Below, piece by piece: positions 7,578-16,059 of a stretch of 47,873 bases of DNA (positions within the stretch are counted from its first letter, which is position 1; every line of letters starts with the position of its first letter). Made by a program: the position numbers and the translations under genes. The notes below the pieces were generated by a model. The model did no database searches. It was not told the origin of the DNA and saw only the letters and a program-made list of their open reading frames with translations. Origin of the DNA: a virus; IMG/VR virus record IMGVR_UViG_3300037488_000956, positions 1 to 47,873 of that record. One strand, 5' to 3'.

Positions 7578-8231
7578 CTAGGAATCAACCCCAATCACGC
7601 GTAACATACACATACCACCAGTGCCGCTCTCCGCGAGTGAGATTTCAAGAGTAGGCCCGGTGTCGTTCCAGGTGACAAGGTTGAAGACGGTAGTACCAGA
7701 ACCCATAGGTGTAACCTGGATATGCATCGGCGCGAATTTTGCACCACCGCTTAAAGTAACTACAGTGGAATTATGTCCAGCATCTAGTGCAACTTTCATC
7801 ATAATTTCGCGAAGCGTACCGATATGACTTATCTGTAGAACGTCACTTACAACTGCGTCATAACTAGCTGTGACGCTGTCAAGAGATGGGTCATTGAAGA
7901 TGTAATATAGTGGCCACACCGTCCACTTCGTGTTGTCATCTGGATCGACACCCGTTGTATCAGCGTATGTAATTCGCTGTCGTACCAAGGGCGGGTCTCC
8001 ATAAGAACAAAAGTCACCCTCAGAATATGTCTCATCCGCACGGTAGCGCGGAATGCCCCGCCGTAAGACCCATTGCACAGCGTTGTCGAGCCAAGCCAAA
8101 AGCCAGTTGGTCTTACGCCGACTAGGTTTACCTGCGATGTAGCCCGCTTGCTGTTCACCCGTGGAGGGTGCGGTTACGTCGCCAGACTCTGCCCAAGCGG
8201 CCGGTCGCGCGGGTGGTGGGGTAAGTGCCAT
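7578..8231 (-). CDS. Tail fibre or baseplate-attached fibre protein
   Basis: This 217-residue protein begins with a segment typical of phage fibre N-termini (PPARPAAWAESGDV, then AGYIAGKPSRRKTNWLLAWL), likely the baseplate-anchoring region. It ends in a beta-rich, Gly- and Thr-rich domain containing TWNDT, a motif shared with the solenoid protein at 4978-5895. The ATG at 8231 has GAGGAG eight bases upstream and follows the previous stop by two bases. It directly follows the gpI-like baseplate gene, the usual fibre position. Receptor specificity cannot be read from sequence. Confidence 0.65.
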   Translation of the reverse strand: MALTPPPARPAAWAESGDVTAPSTGEQQAGYIAGKPSRRKTNWLLAWLDNAVQWVLRRGIPRYRADETYSEGDFCSYGDPPLVRQRITYADTTGVDPDDNTKWTVWPLYYIFNDPSLDSVTASYDAVVSDVLQISHIGTLREIMMKVALDAGHNSTVVTLSGGAKFAPMHIQVTPMGSGTTVFNLVTWNDTGPTLEISLAESGTGGMCMLRVIGVDS

Positions 8232-8233
8232 GA

Positions 8234-8992
8234 TCAAAACTCCTCTGCAAAGACGCCGCCTAGGGTTGGGTCACTCTCTTCACCCCACCCAGCGGCATTG
8301 GGGTCAAGGTCGTCATCAAATGCGAAAGTGTCCGTGCCATACGGCCACCAATAACAAGACAGGTCTACCCCCGCGGGCTTTGGGAATGCCCCCGAGTAAC
8401 GAAGCATCGCCAATTCCAAGTCGGTCGGTTGGCGCCCCAGACCGAATACGATGGTGGCTGTCACCTCTTGCAGAATCAGTGCATAGGTGCCGATGGTAGC
8501 CATGTCGGGGAAGACGAACAGAAGCGCCTGGATGATGGTTTCGAAGTTGACCATCGGTGTGCTGTTCTTCAGTCGTCGTAGTCGTATCACTACCCGATAG
8601 GTGGGGTCATCAAGAAGTGCATCAGCATAGGTTGCCTGGCCGTCTTCGTACCAACTTCCACCGGCCTGCTCGTCGTCCTCTTCACCCCACCCGAGTGCCA
8701 GAGTGTCATCGTCCCAACCGAAGTACATCAACGGCACTACGTGGGTGATACGTCGCGGCTGCCCAATACGCTTACCCAGGACGTCGAGGTTCACCCCAGA
8801 GACAATATGAGCACCCGTCTGGTCAACCGCATCGACGTCATCGAGTTGCATGATAACCTGCAACACCGGCTCCATGTCGTCGAAGGCACCGGCCACCATG
8901 GCCAAGAACGCCTTCCACTTGGCCTTATCTTGCCAAAGACCAGTAAGCCGCGAGACCGCAGTTGCTGCGTGGTCTACTGTTCCAACGCTCAT
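8234..8992 (-). CDS. Baseplate wedge protein (DUF2612, gpI-like)
   Basis: This 252-residue protein resembles the DUF2612 family, which occupies the P2 gpI position between the baseplate J protein and the fibres. The N-terminal helical region (about 1-90) has the family's pattern of a short helix bundle ending in LDVLGKRIGQPR. The rest is rich in Asp, Gly and Trp. It overlaps the upstream baseplate J gene as ATGA. It is expected to connect the wedge to the fibres. Confidence 0.75.
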   Translation of the reverse strand: MSVGTVDHAATAVSRLTGLWQDKAKWKAFLAMVAGAFDDMEPVLQVIMQLDDVDAVDQTGAHIVSGVNLDVLGKRIGQPRRITHVVPLMYFGWDDDTLALGWGEEDDEQAGGSWYEDGQATYADALLDDPTYRVVIRLRRLKNSTPMVNFETIIQALLFVFPDMATIGTYALILQEVTATIVFGLGRQPTDLELAMLRYSGAFPKPAGVDLSCYWWPYGTDTFAFDDDLDPNAAGWGEESDPTLGGVFAEEF

Positions 8993-10197
8993 GTCAATGC
9001 CACCATGATGATATTGCCCGTGAGAAGACTGCCGATTTCAGTCCAAGCGAGGACCAAGTCGCTGTCCGTCAACTCCGGCGCGGTGCGGCCTACCTGAATA
9101 TCCTCAATTGCCATGGCAGGCAACCCGTCTAACCCGATAACCGCTTGCTGAGCTATGGCCGCCAGGTGAAACCGGTAGACATCGCCGCTGGGTGGTTGGT
9201 TCGCCGCGGACCAGGCTACCAAGGCCGCCTTGACGGCCTCCTCACCCCCACCTCCGCCAAACCCCGCCCCCGCGCGCTCCCGGTAGCTGATTTCAAGGTG
9301 GTACTCAACCGGAGCGGCAGTCGTGTAGTGGAAGACGTGAGGGATGGACAACGAATCACTTACGGTGACTGTTGAAGACCCGACGGTAGTGATACCCGGT
9401 GGCTTCCGTGTGTAGAGTGCCGCCCCGATGTCACTTGCGCTTCCACCCGTCAAGACGGCAGCGATGGTATGCGGCGGCAAGGCATTGTCACCGGTCTTGA
9501 TACTCTGAACCACACCCGTGTCATTCTCCCATAGTTTCAACTGGCCGATACCAGGAACTGCGAGGAGACCCGCGCGAATCGAATCTAGGTAACCCACCGT
9601 GGGGGTGGCGGTAGACAGATTGCGACGAATGCGAAGTTGTTCGTCCGTCTCATAGGCATCCACCACCGTAGACGCACTTGGGTTCGTCACCGATAGCAAG
9701 CCGTAGATTGGTTTGACGATTTGAGTCACCTTACCAGCCGCGGAGATCTGACCCTTTACCAAGGCCTTACAAGTTACCAACTGAGCGCCACCCGTACCCG
9801 TCACACCCACGACCGAGGCGTAAACCACACCCGTATCCTCATCAGCAACCTGAGCACCCGCGGGTATTACAGCACCTGAGTTGATAATCATCGAGACATC
9901 AACCGAGGCATAGTCGCCCACCCCGCGGTTGACGCCATTTAGGCGCGCGGTGGAGGTGAGATTCTGCCCCGTCGCCACGTCGGGATTCCGACCATTGTAG
10001 GTATCTTCAATTGCCTGACCGTGGTCGTCAATACACTCGGCCATCGCACCCAAGAATTGCCCGTCGGGGGTAGGCGCATCCAAGTTGATGTCGTTACCGT
10101 AGATCAACTTCGTCTTGGCTTGGAGGTTCTCCAGAATTACGTCAAGCCGGTCACGGTAGAAGCCCGCGGCATTGATACCAATGTTGATGATACTCAT
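8989..10197 (-). CDS. Baseplate wedge protein J (baseplate_J family)
   Basis: This 402-residue protein matches baseplate J/gp47 proteins: an N-terminal helical region with DGQFLGAMAE, a central beta domain with V-I-P-A-G-A-Q-V-A-D-E-D (about 110-121), and a C-terminal Gly-rich loop followed by a helix-strand domain. It forms the wedge of contractile-tail baseplates and contacts gp25. ATGA overlaps link it to the gp25-like gene upstream and the DUF2612 gene downstream. Length is typical of the family. Confidence 0.85.
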   Translation of the reverse strand: MSIINIGINAAGFYRDRLDVILENLQAKTKLIYGNDINLDAPTPDGQFLGAMAECIDDHGQAIEDTYNGRNPDVATGQNLTSTARLNGVNRGVGDYASVDVSMIINSGAVIPAGAQVADEDTGVVYASVVGVTGTGGAQLVTCKALVKGQISAAGKVTQIVKPIYGLLSVTNPSASTVVDAYETDEQLRIRRNLSTATPTVGYLDSIRAGLLAVPGIGQLKLWENDTGVVQSIKTGDNALPPHTIAAVLTGGSASDIGAALYTRKPPGITTVGSSTVTVSDSLSIPHVFHYTTAAPVEYHLEISYRERAGAGFGGGGGEEAVKAALVAWSAANQPPSGDVYRFHLAAIAQQAVIGLDGLPAMAIEDIQVGRTAPELTDSDLVLAWTEIGSLLTGNIIMVALT

Positions 10198-10571
10198 GGC
10201 AGCACCAGGTTGATGGGAAGAGTCTCGCCGTAGATGTCTGAGACAACCATGGCAATGGACGCACGTCGCGTGTCGTGGTCAAAGGTTGACGAGAAGGTGA
10301 TAATGGAAGCTACCCCCGGAGTCTTAAGGGTGGTGGCCTTGATCTCCGATTGGAGGAGTTGTTCATCGGCCGAAGCACCGAAGATACGTGGTTCACCACT
10401 ACCCAAGTCCATCCAACCCACGCCCGCAGTACGGTCCAGGAACCACTCTTCTTTCATCAACTTAAGGTTCATGACGAGGAGTAGTGCCACCGCCTCGCTT
10501 CCCGTCGGTACAATAGAAATGGGGCGCCCAAAAATGGGTTCTCCCGTACTATCAACACGTCGGACGCTCAT
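10194..10571 (-). CDS. Baseplate wedge protein, gp25/W-like
   Basis: This 125-residue protein has the length and position of the gp25/W-type wedge protein immediately before baseplate J. It contains the R-T-x-G-V-G-W segment (about residues 47-53) and a conserved late E-I-K segment seen in this family. It is coupled by ATGA overlaps to the spike gene and the J gene. It is expected to bridge the baseplate and the first sheath ring. Confidence 0.7.
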   Translation of the reverse strand: MSVRRVDSTGEPIFGRPISIVPTGSEAVALLLVMNLKLMKEEWFLDRTAGVGWMDLGSGEPRIFGASADEQLLQSEIKATTLKTPGVASIITFSSTFDHDTRRASIAMVVSDIYGETLPINLVLP

Positions 10572-11215
10572 GGCTTTACCATTATAGTCTGTGAGGCCGC
10601 ACCAAGGGCTCCGTAGGTCATCTTCGAGTAGGTGTCGATACCACGTGCCATGACGGTGCCGTTGATGAGTGGTAGGAAGGTGGAGACTGAAGCCTGGGTG
10701 CCGATATGCGTTGTACCGTCCTTCCGCACACTGATACGATTGCCACCTGCACGGGTCCTCACCTCCGTGGCCGAGTCGTGCATGTCCACTAGTGCATTGG
10801 GTTTAGCGCTGAACCCCACGTAGGCGAAGGAGTCTGACAAGTCGAATTGCCTCAACTCGGTGGGGTCTTGCACCCCGCCCTTAGCCCACCAACCATCGAT
10901 GGCGCGTTCGGCAATGGCCAACACCACGTCCATGCCGGGATAGACCTCGAAGGTCAAGACCCCACCCGGGAAGAAACACGGTACGCTGAGACACAATGGC
11001 AGTTGGACCAGCTTACCGTCGGGCAATAATAGGCGTCGCACGGCCGGTTGTACCTCCGCCGTCTGGTCCGTCTTGTTGAAGCTCTGCAATATACCTGGGG
11101 TGCAGGTATGATGGTCCATGAGGATACCCACCACCAATTGCTCATCGGCGTCCTCTGGGTGTCCTGCCAACTGCTGGGTGTCCAGTAGGAGCTTATTAAC
11201 GCGGGCTCCCGTTTC
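10568..11215 (-). CDS. Baseplate spike or central puncturing protein (Gp138-like)
   Basis: This 215-residue protein has the Gp138 N-terminal pattern: T-P-G-I-L-Q-S-F, then A-E-V-Q-P-A-V-R-R and an OB-fold-like region with P-C-F-F-P-G-G. It has a short C-terminal Gly/Thr region in place of a long beta-helical needle. I place the start at 11215 because GGGAGGAG lies just upstream; the frame to 11242 would include this site. The upstream untranslated region contains copy 2 of the 112-bp structured element, so expression of the spike may be linked to that element. Confidence 0.75.
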   Translation of the reverse strand, partial: ETGARVNKLLLDTQQLAGHPEDADEQLVVGILMDHHTCTPGILQSFNKTDQTAEVQPAVRRLLLPDGKLVQLPLCLSVPCFFPGGVLTFEVYPGMDVVLAIAERAIDGWWAKGGVQDPTELRQFDLSDSFAYVGFSAKPNALVDMHDSATEVRTRAGGNRISVRKDGTTHIGTQASVSTFLPLINGTVMARGIDTYSKMTYGALGAASQTIMVKP

Positions 11216-11220
11216 CATTA

Positions 11221-11332
11221 AGCTCCTCCCAGAGGCCCGCAATTGGCAGGGGTAGAAACTCCCATGGGCCGTCGTGTTCGTTCAACTGGCTTTACGGCGT
11301 CTCCGCGGCGGGGGTTTCTAGCCCAAAGCCTA
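11221..11332 (+). repeat. 112-bp structured repeat element, copy 2 (possible pseudoknot RNA)
   Basis: This second copy has the same length as 3028-3139 and the same pairing scheme. GAAACTCCC at 11255-11263 pairs with GGGGGTTTC at 11310-11314 and 11315-11318, and GGCTTT at 11288-11293 pairs with AAAGCC at 11325-11330. The C-to-T change in the first helix keeps a U.G pair only if the plus strand is transcribed. On the minus strand the element would be the 5' leader of the spike gene, with its edge forming the ribosome binding site. It fills much of the 175-bp gap between the hub and spike genes; bases 11333-11390 show nothing clear. Confidence 0.7.
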
Positions 11333-11390
11333 ACCGTAACCCCTAGAAACCAGACAATCTTCCATATTGCGTTAATAACACATCTTGACA

Positions 11391-12338
11391 TTAGGTGCCT
11401 CTCCGGGGGGTGGCTTGACCGATACCTACCGTCTCAGCCTCGGTGTACCAGTCTGGGCCACGGGTGTCGCCTTGGTGGCGCAACTTGTAGACCTTGTACC
11501 GGCCATCAGGGTCTAGTCGCACCAACTTCTTCTCCTTCACCTTAGGCCCACTGGCATACTGCTGGATGGCTTGGACCTTGATGTTGTTGTTATCCAAGAC
11601 CAGAACACCGTTAGTGAGCAACCACGGTTGGAGCTCCATCCGCACCTTGATACCCTTCCCTGAGACCTCGGGAGCGCCTAACATACCCGTCTGACCGTTG
11701 ACTACCACCGCCACCCCCGGCAATACCGAGTCGGCCTTCACGATGTTGAGAGTACCATTGGTAATAGACCACGCGGCAGCATTATCCCGCGCGATCTGGT
11801 CCAAGACGCGCCTCACCGGGCCCGCCAGAACCTTCCCCCGAAGGTATGTCGTCGGGGATAGTTCCACGTACCCAAGACGAATCTCATTCGTAATCTTGTT
11901 CACCTCTTCAAGGACAGCTTTGACTGCGTCCAACGGCGTTTGGCCGGCCTTCAAGGCCACGTAGATATGTGCTTCAGTGTAAGCCTTGTCACCGTCGGCT
12001 GCCTGAATTTCTGTAATCCAATCGGTGCCGTCACGATAGTGAGTAGGAAACCTGATGCCTCCACGAAAGATGATTCGAGTGTTGCCTCGATACCCGCAAT
12101 CGAGAACCACCTCGTCAAACTCCTTTTTGACCTTCCCCTCATTGGTCGGATTCAAATTGTAGATTTGGATGTTCGCAGTGTTGGGCGGACCCCGCAAGGT
12201 TTGCTCCACGGTAAACACCACCCGAAACCCCTCTAAGAGGATGCCCGAAGCTAGGTTTTGCGTGAGGTTCTTCCCCACGATAACCTTGCAAACCCGCCCA
12301 AAGTTGGCCGGATTTGCCGACTCAAGACTCGTACTCAC
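11391..12338 (-). CDS. Baseplate hub protein (gp27-like)
   Basis: This 315-residue protein has the features of simple-myovirus hub proteins: early beta strands with F-T-V-E-Q-T and N-I-Q-I-Y-N-L (about 40-65), a W-I-T-E-I-Q-A-A-D-G-D core, and a second lobe after residue 160. It starts with GTG overlapping the plug-gene stop as GTGA. It is expected to form the trimeric hub between tube and spike. The match is by pattern and by strict gene order after the plug protein. Confidence 0.7.
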   Translation of the reverse strand: MSTSLESANPANFGRVCKVIVGKNLTQNLASGILLEGFRVVFTVEQTLRGPPNTANIQIYNLNPTNEGKVKKEFDEVVLDCGYRGNTRIIFRGGIRFPTHYRDGTDWITEIQAADGDKAYTEAHIYVALKAGQTPLDAVKAVLEEVNKITNEIRLGYVELSPTTYLRGKVLAGPVRRVLDQIARDNAAAWSITNGTLNIVKADSVLPGVAVVVNGQTGMLGAPEVSGKGIKVRMELQPWLLTNGVLVLDNNNIKVQAIQQYASGPKVKEKKLVRLDPDGRYKVYKLRHQGDTRGPDWYTEAETVGIGQATPRRGT

Positions 12339-12661
12339 GGCACTACCTCACCCAAGGCCAACCAAATCAGTTGAATCCGTGAGCCCAGGTCATCAGGCCC
12401 CGCATCAGTACCCTCATCTACCGCCGCGGCGGTGTCGATAACCATCATCGAACCCAGGTCGGGTCTAAATGACCTCAAGATGTTGGACCCCAATACGATG
12501 GGCATGCTACCCACCAACGGTTCATCTGTATCACCATCCGCGATGTCAAGTGTCCAAACCTGCGCACGCTCGTTCCACCGTGTTGTCAGGCGATAATGAG
12601 TATCACCGAAGACCGTGGTGAAGGTTCGGCTAGGGTCGGAGGTCAACGGTAGTTGAATCAT
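12335..12661 (-). CDS. Baseplate plug-like protein (Pam3-plug/DUF6983-like)
   Basis: This 108-residue protein starts with I-Q-L-P-L-T-S-D-P and contains Y-R-L-T-T-R-W-N-E-R and W-T-L-D-I-A-D-G-D. This layout is typical of the small baseplate plug protein found between the Dit-like and hub genes in simple contractile phages. It is coupled at both ends by four-base overlaps. It probably plugs the lumen between hub and tube. Confidence 0.65.
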   Translation of the reverse strand: MIQLPLTSDPSRTFTTVFGDTHYRLTTRWNERAQVWTLDIADGDTDEPLVGSMPIVLGSNILRSFRPDLGSMMVIDTAAAVDEGTDAGPDDLGSRIQLIWLALGEVVP

Positions 12662-13257
12662 GGCTTCCCCGTTACGTAATCTGCAGCCATCTTCAGATAT
12701 GACTTCTTGACCTTGGCCTTCATAGCGGCTTCGGGTTCCTGGCTACCCTTCTCGCCGTCGTCCTTCTTCTTAGCGGCATTCTTCTTCACCTTAGGTTTCG
12801 CCGGGTAGAAAATCACCTGCGTCGATACCCAGATGATCTCCTTCAACGTCACGGTGAAGTAGAGGATATGTTCATGGTCCTTATCCTTTTTGACCTTGAA
12901 CGAGGTAACCATCATAGAGGGAAATAGGTCTAGCCCCGTCTGCACCGAGAACGGCTCATGCGCTCGTTGGAGTTGCCGGAACCAAGCATAAGCCGCCATC
13001 CCGCGGGTGGGCCCCGTCTGCGCGTAGAGGTCGTTCTCCTTACCGGGTGGCGGGATGTCGCTGATCGCCGCCGTAATCGACAGTTGGATGGGGCGATCAT
13101 AGGCATGGTCTGAGATGGAGTTCCCAGTCTCCACCGGGTTCTCTGTCACCTCGGTCTCGAATGTGTGGTCTTCCACCTCCACCGCGTCGAACGTACGTGA
13201 CCACGCGCTGGCGTCTTGACCCCCAAACCAACTCCGAGAAACTGTCACGAATGGCAT
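12658..13257 (-). CDS. Dit-like baseplate protein
   Basis: This 199-residue protein has the Dit-like N-terminal signature, a stretch with T-E-N-P-V-E-T-G followed by I-S-D-H-A-Y and P-I-Q-L-S-I-T (about residues 37-62). The C-terminus is a Lys-rich, low-complexity tail (KVKKNAAKKKDDGEKG). It follows the tape measure gene, the standard position for a tube-to-baseplate adaptor. The Lys-rich extension is not part of the usual fold. Confidence 0.7.
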   Translation of the reverse strand: MPFVTVSRSWFGGQDASAWSRTFDAVEVEDHTFETEVTENPVETGNSISDHAYDRPIQLSITAAISDIPPPGKENDLYAQTGPTRGMAAYAWFRQLQRAHEPFSVQTGLDLFPSMMVTSFKVKKDKDHEHILYFTVTLKEIIWVSTQVIFYPAKPKVKKNAAKKKDDGEKGSQEPEAAMKAKVKKSYLKMAADYVTGKP

Positions 13258-13259
13258 GG

Positions 13260-14930
13260 TTAGATACCCCTCGGCTGGTAGTCTCGAATCTGTTGCGACG
13301 AAAGCGCGTCCCGTACACTAGCGCCCGACGCCTTAGCGCGTTCGGGGGTGTCAGCCTTGACCTCGACTTTGGTGCCCGTGATGTAGGTGATACCACCCAC
13401 CGACTGGTTCAATGAACGCCTAGCGTCGACGTCCGCCAAGATACCCGCGATGCTGGCGGGGTTCAGCGCGCCAGGCCTCTTTGCTTCGATGTCAGCAAGA
13501 ATACCGGTAATATCCGCCGCCTTGGCCTTATTGGTGGCCTCACCATTTCGAATGACGTCTGCCATCGTCAGGACTGGACCCGCGGCAGAGGCCATGTTGC
13601 CGAACAACTGTTGCGCGGGATGCTGTCCGCTCTCAATCATTGCCTTCATCTTCATGTAGTCGGCGTAATCAGCCGACGGCGGCAATGGCGGGTTCGCCTG
13701 CATCTTCTTGTACCAGGCAATGGAGGTCTTAGGCGCCGCGTCCTCTTTGGCGATGATACCCAGAACACGGGCGGCCGCCACAATGTCCAACCAGACAGCC
13801 AAAAGACCCTCCATCGCTACCGAGATGACCTTGATAGCATTGGGCCACTTCTCATTGAGGTCTTTGAATACCGACTCCTCCCCTGCCTTCCACGCCATGA
13901 AGTCCTCGACCAGTAACCCGATACCCACCAGGATGAGGCCGATGATAGACAAGGCCTTTGGTGCCGCGGTGAAGGCCGTCCACATGTTGTTAACTGCCGT
14001 CGCCACCTTGTCGAAGATTTCACCCGCTTTCACGAAGGCGATGGTCACTAGCACTAACCGCAACGCCTCACCCGCCGTCCGGCTCTTCTCCATGGCCTGA
14101 TACAAGTGCGTAAGACTGCTGAAAAGACGCTCACCCCAACCCCAGACAACACCCAGGATTTGAGAGAGGAAGTGCATCGCCCCCTTAATCTTCTCAATGA
14201 TCTTGACCTTATTCTCCGTGAGGAACTTCTCAACCGAGTCAACTGCCTTACGAATCCACGGTGCCAGTTGATTTGCAAGAAGCGCGGATATTTGACTGGT
14301 TAGAATGTGAAATCGTTTGAAAGTCTTCTCGGTCTTGTCCGCCTGTTCGTAATCAGCATCAGTCAGAAGACCCTTCCCCATAGCCTCCTGAACTGCCTTG
14401 CGCCAACCTTCCCCGCCCATCTCCTTCATCGCCTTGGCGATCATGGGGTCGATACCCAAGCGGCTCGCCGTACCGATAACCTTGGACATGTCCATCTTCT
14501 GGAACTTGTCCGCGAGTTTCGTCATGGCATCGTCAACCCCATGAATCTGCTTGGGGTCGATGCCCAATGTACGGAACAGTTTAACATTGCGCCCGATGCC
14601 CATGGCCGCCTGCCCAGTCGCCCGGTAGACGCTCATAATTGCCGAACTCATAGACTCTAGACTGGCGCTATTCTCCGCCGCCACCCGGCCCAGGGCGTCG
14701 ATACGCGTGGCTGACATCTCAGTCACCTCAGCCAGGTCGTTCACAGCAGCTGCCGCACCAATTGACTTCTCGACGAATTCAACCGCCCGTTCAATGATCG
14801 CAATCGCGAAGATACCTTCTACCGCGTGCTTCAACCCCGTGAGTGAATTTTGGAACTCTTCGACGCCCCTATGATCGACCTTGAAGCCGAGCACGCCGAA
14901 GAACTTACCGATGATGCTTTCTTCACTCAT
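13260..14930 (-). CDS. Tail tape measure protein
   Basis: This 556-residue protein is mostly helical, with hydrophobic patches at about 38-50 and 305-370 and Ala/Gly-rich stretches near the C-terminus. It sets tail length and occupies the tube lumen. It follows the frameshifted tail chaperone and overlaps its stop as TAATG, the canonical arrangement. If tail length scales at about 0.15 nm per residue, this short tape measure implies a tail near 80-85 nm. Confidence 0.85.
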   Translation of the reverse strand: MSEESIIGKFFGVLGFKVDHRGVEEFQNSLTGLKHAVEGIFAIAIIERAVEFVEKSIGAAAAVNDLAEVTEMSATRIDALGRVAAENSASLESMSSAIMSVYRATGQAAMGIGRNVKLFRTLGIDPKQIHGVDDAMTKLADKFQKMDMSKVIGTASRLGIDPMIAKAMKEMGGEGWRKAVQEAMGKGLLTDADYEQADKTEKTFKRFHILTSQISALLANQLAPWIRKAVDSVEKFLTENKVKIIEKIKGAMHFLSQILGVVWGWGERLFSSLTHLYQAMEKSRTAGEALRLVLVTIAFVKAGEIFDKVATAVNNMWTAFTAAPKALSIIGLILVGIGLLVEDFMAWKAGEESVFKDLNEKWPNAIKVISVAMEGLLAVWLDIVAAARVLGIIAKEDAAPKTSIAWYKKMQANPPLPPSADYADYMKMKAMIESGQHPAQQLFGNMASAAGPVLTMADVIRNGEATNKAKAADITGILADIEAKRPGALNPASIAGILADVDARRSLNQSVGGITYITGTKVEVKADTPERAKASGASVRDALSSQQIRDYQPRGI

Positions 14931-15573
14931 TAGGGCCTCTTGTTTCGGTCACGATTCTCCTTTTCATACTCGGCCCGACGGCGGGCATTCTCTGCCAAGA
15001 CGTCGAGCAACTCATGCATGTCCAGAAGGTCGTCTATGGAATACGTGCCATCTTCTAAGAGGTAGAAGTCTCGGCAGAGAACGGGGTCGCTGACGCAGGG
15101 TCGCCAGAGGAAGAGGTCGATGTTGACTGTTTCGGCAAGATCGTAGCCCTCAGCTTTGCGAACAGACTCGAAGGCGAGAGGGCGCCGACGAAAAAATCGG
15201 CAAAGTTGACCTGCAACACTTTGATGAATACCTGCCAGAGCTCTCGGTTTCGGCCCACGAAATGGGTGTCGAGACCTTCCCCGCCGTCGTTCTCTTCGCA
15301 AATACGGATGATGACATCCTTAATGCCTACAAACCGAAAGGCGGTCTGCATCATCTTGAGAAGCTGGGCGTCGTCCAACCGTTCCGTGAAGAGCCCTACC
15401 GCCAAGGCCATCGCCCCCTCCGAACTGAGTTCGGCAGTAGAGAAGGCCTTGAACATTGGTTGCCCTAGCGTCTTCGCCAGGTAAACCTCCATCGGCACCG
15501 CAAGCCGTGGAGGCATCTGGCGAATCAGGTAGACGCGGTTACCACATTCGAATCGGTCCTCCTTGCAAGCCAT
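14930..15573 (-). CDS. Tail assembly chaperone, -1 frameshift product (gpGT-like)
   Basis: Translation that slips back one base at TTTTTTC (15196 to 15190) leaves the zero frame after N-F-A-D-F-F and continues R-R-R-P-L-A-F-E to a stop at 14930, giving 214 residues. The extension (about 86 residues) is acidic and helical (SIDDLLDMHELLDVLAEN) with a basic end, as expected of the T-domain. It ends at the tape measure start (TAATG). The shifted frame has no start of its own with a ribosome binding site. Confidence 0.8.
15055..15573 (-). CDS. Tail assembly chaperone, unshifted product (gpG-like)
   Basis: This 172-residue zero-frame product lies between the tail tube and tape measure genes. It has a conserved core (about 20-130) and then a Ser/Thr-rich tail of about 30 residues encoded after the slippery site, which reads like the dispensable end made when no frameshift occurs. 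It acts with the shifted product to recruit tube protein to the tape measure during assembly and is not expected in the virion. The ATG at 15573 follows GGGG. Confidence 0.8.
   Translation of the reverse strand: MACKEDRFECGNRVYLIRQMPPRLAVPMEVYLAKTLGQPMFKAFSTAELSSEGAMALAVGLFTERLDDAQLLKMMQTAFRFVGIKDVIIRICEENDGGEGLDTHFVGRNRELWQVFIKVLQVNFADFFVGALSPSSLFAKLRATILPKQSTSTSSSGDPASATPFSAETSTS
15146..15196 (-). promoter_or_regulatory. Programmed -1 ribosomal frameshift site
   Basis: The heptamer T-TTT-TTC occupies 15196 to 15190 in the zero frame (codons GAT TTT TTC). Six bases further on, GCCCTC at 15183-15178 can pair with GAGGGC at 15151-15146 across a 26-base loop. A slippery heptamer followed by a stem after 5-9 bases is the standard -1 frameshift arrangement. 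Confidence 0.8.
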
Positions 15574-15576
15574 GGT

Positions 15577-16047
15577 CTACCCCAGATTCTCGACGGTGAT
15601 TGAGGGTGACCCGATGCCCATAGCATCGCCAAGGTCGAACCAAAGTTGCTGGAAGACGATGCTCCATTCCTGTTCAGCGGTCTTCTCACCGCGTTGAATC
15701 ATAGGCAACTTCTTGAGGTACCCCGCGATACCGATGATGACATCGAGTCGGTGCACGTCTTTCACGTTCAAACTAATCGGAGTGAAAGTTCGTGACCCCG
15801 CTTCCTGAAGCGCGTATCGCTGCAGGAGGTAGCGGTTCGTGCTACTGGTTTGGAGTAGTTTGAAGGTGACGGTACCTGACTTATCGGAACTGATGGCCAT
15901 AGCCATCGACCCGTCGGCACCCATGACGTGAGATGCCCCGTCTACCGACCGCTCTGCCTTGATGACATCGTCGCCCGCGGCATAACCTGTCACCTCGTGG
16001 GCAGCGTCAAGCACCGCCGTCACGTTACCAAATTGAAAGACTCGCAT
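15577..16047 (-). CDS. Tail tube protein (DUF3277-like)
   Basis: This 156-residue protein fits the small tube proteins that follow DUF3383 sheath genes. The pattern includes A-E-R-S-V-D-G-A-S-H-V-M-G-A-D-G at about 31-46, a beta-rich middle and a late E-Q-E-W-S-I-V-F segment. The start has AAGGAG upstream. It polymerises inside the sheath to form the DNA channel. Confidence 0.75.
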   Translation of the reverse strand: MRVFQFGNVTAVLDAAHEVTGYAAGDDVIKAERSVDGASHVMGADGSMAMAISSDKSGTVTFKLLQTSSTNRYLLQRYALQEAGSRTFTPISLNVKDVHRLDVIIGIAGYLKKLPMIQRGEKTAEQEWSIVFQQLWFDLGDAMGIGSPSITVENLG

Positions 16048-16059
16048 GTGCTTGCTCCT

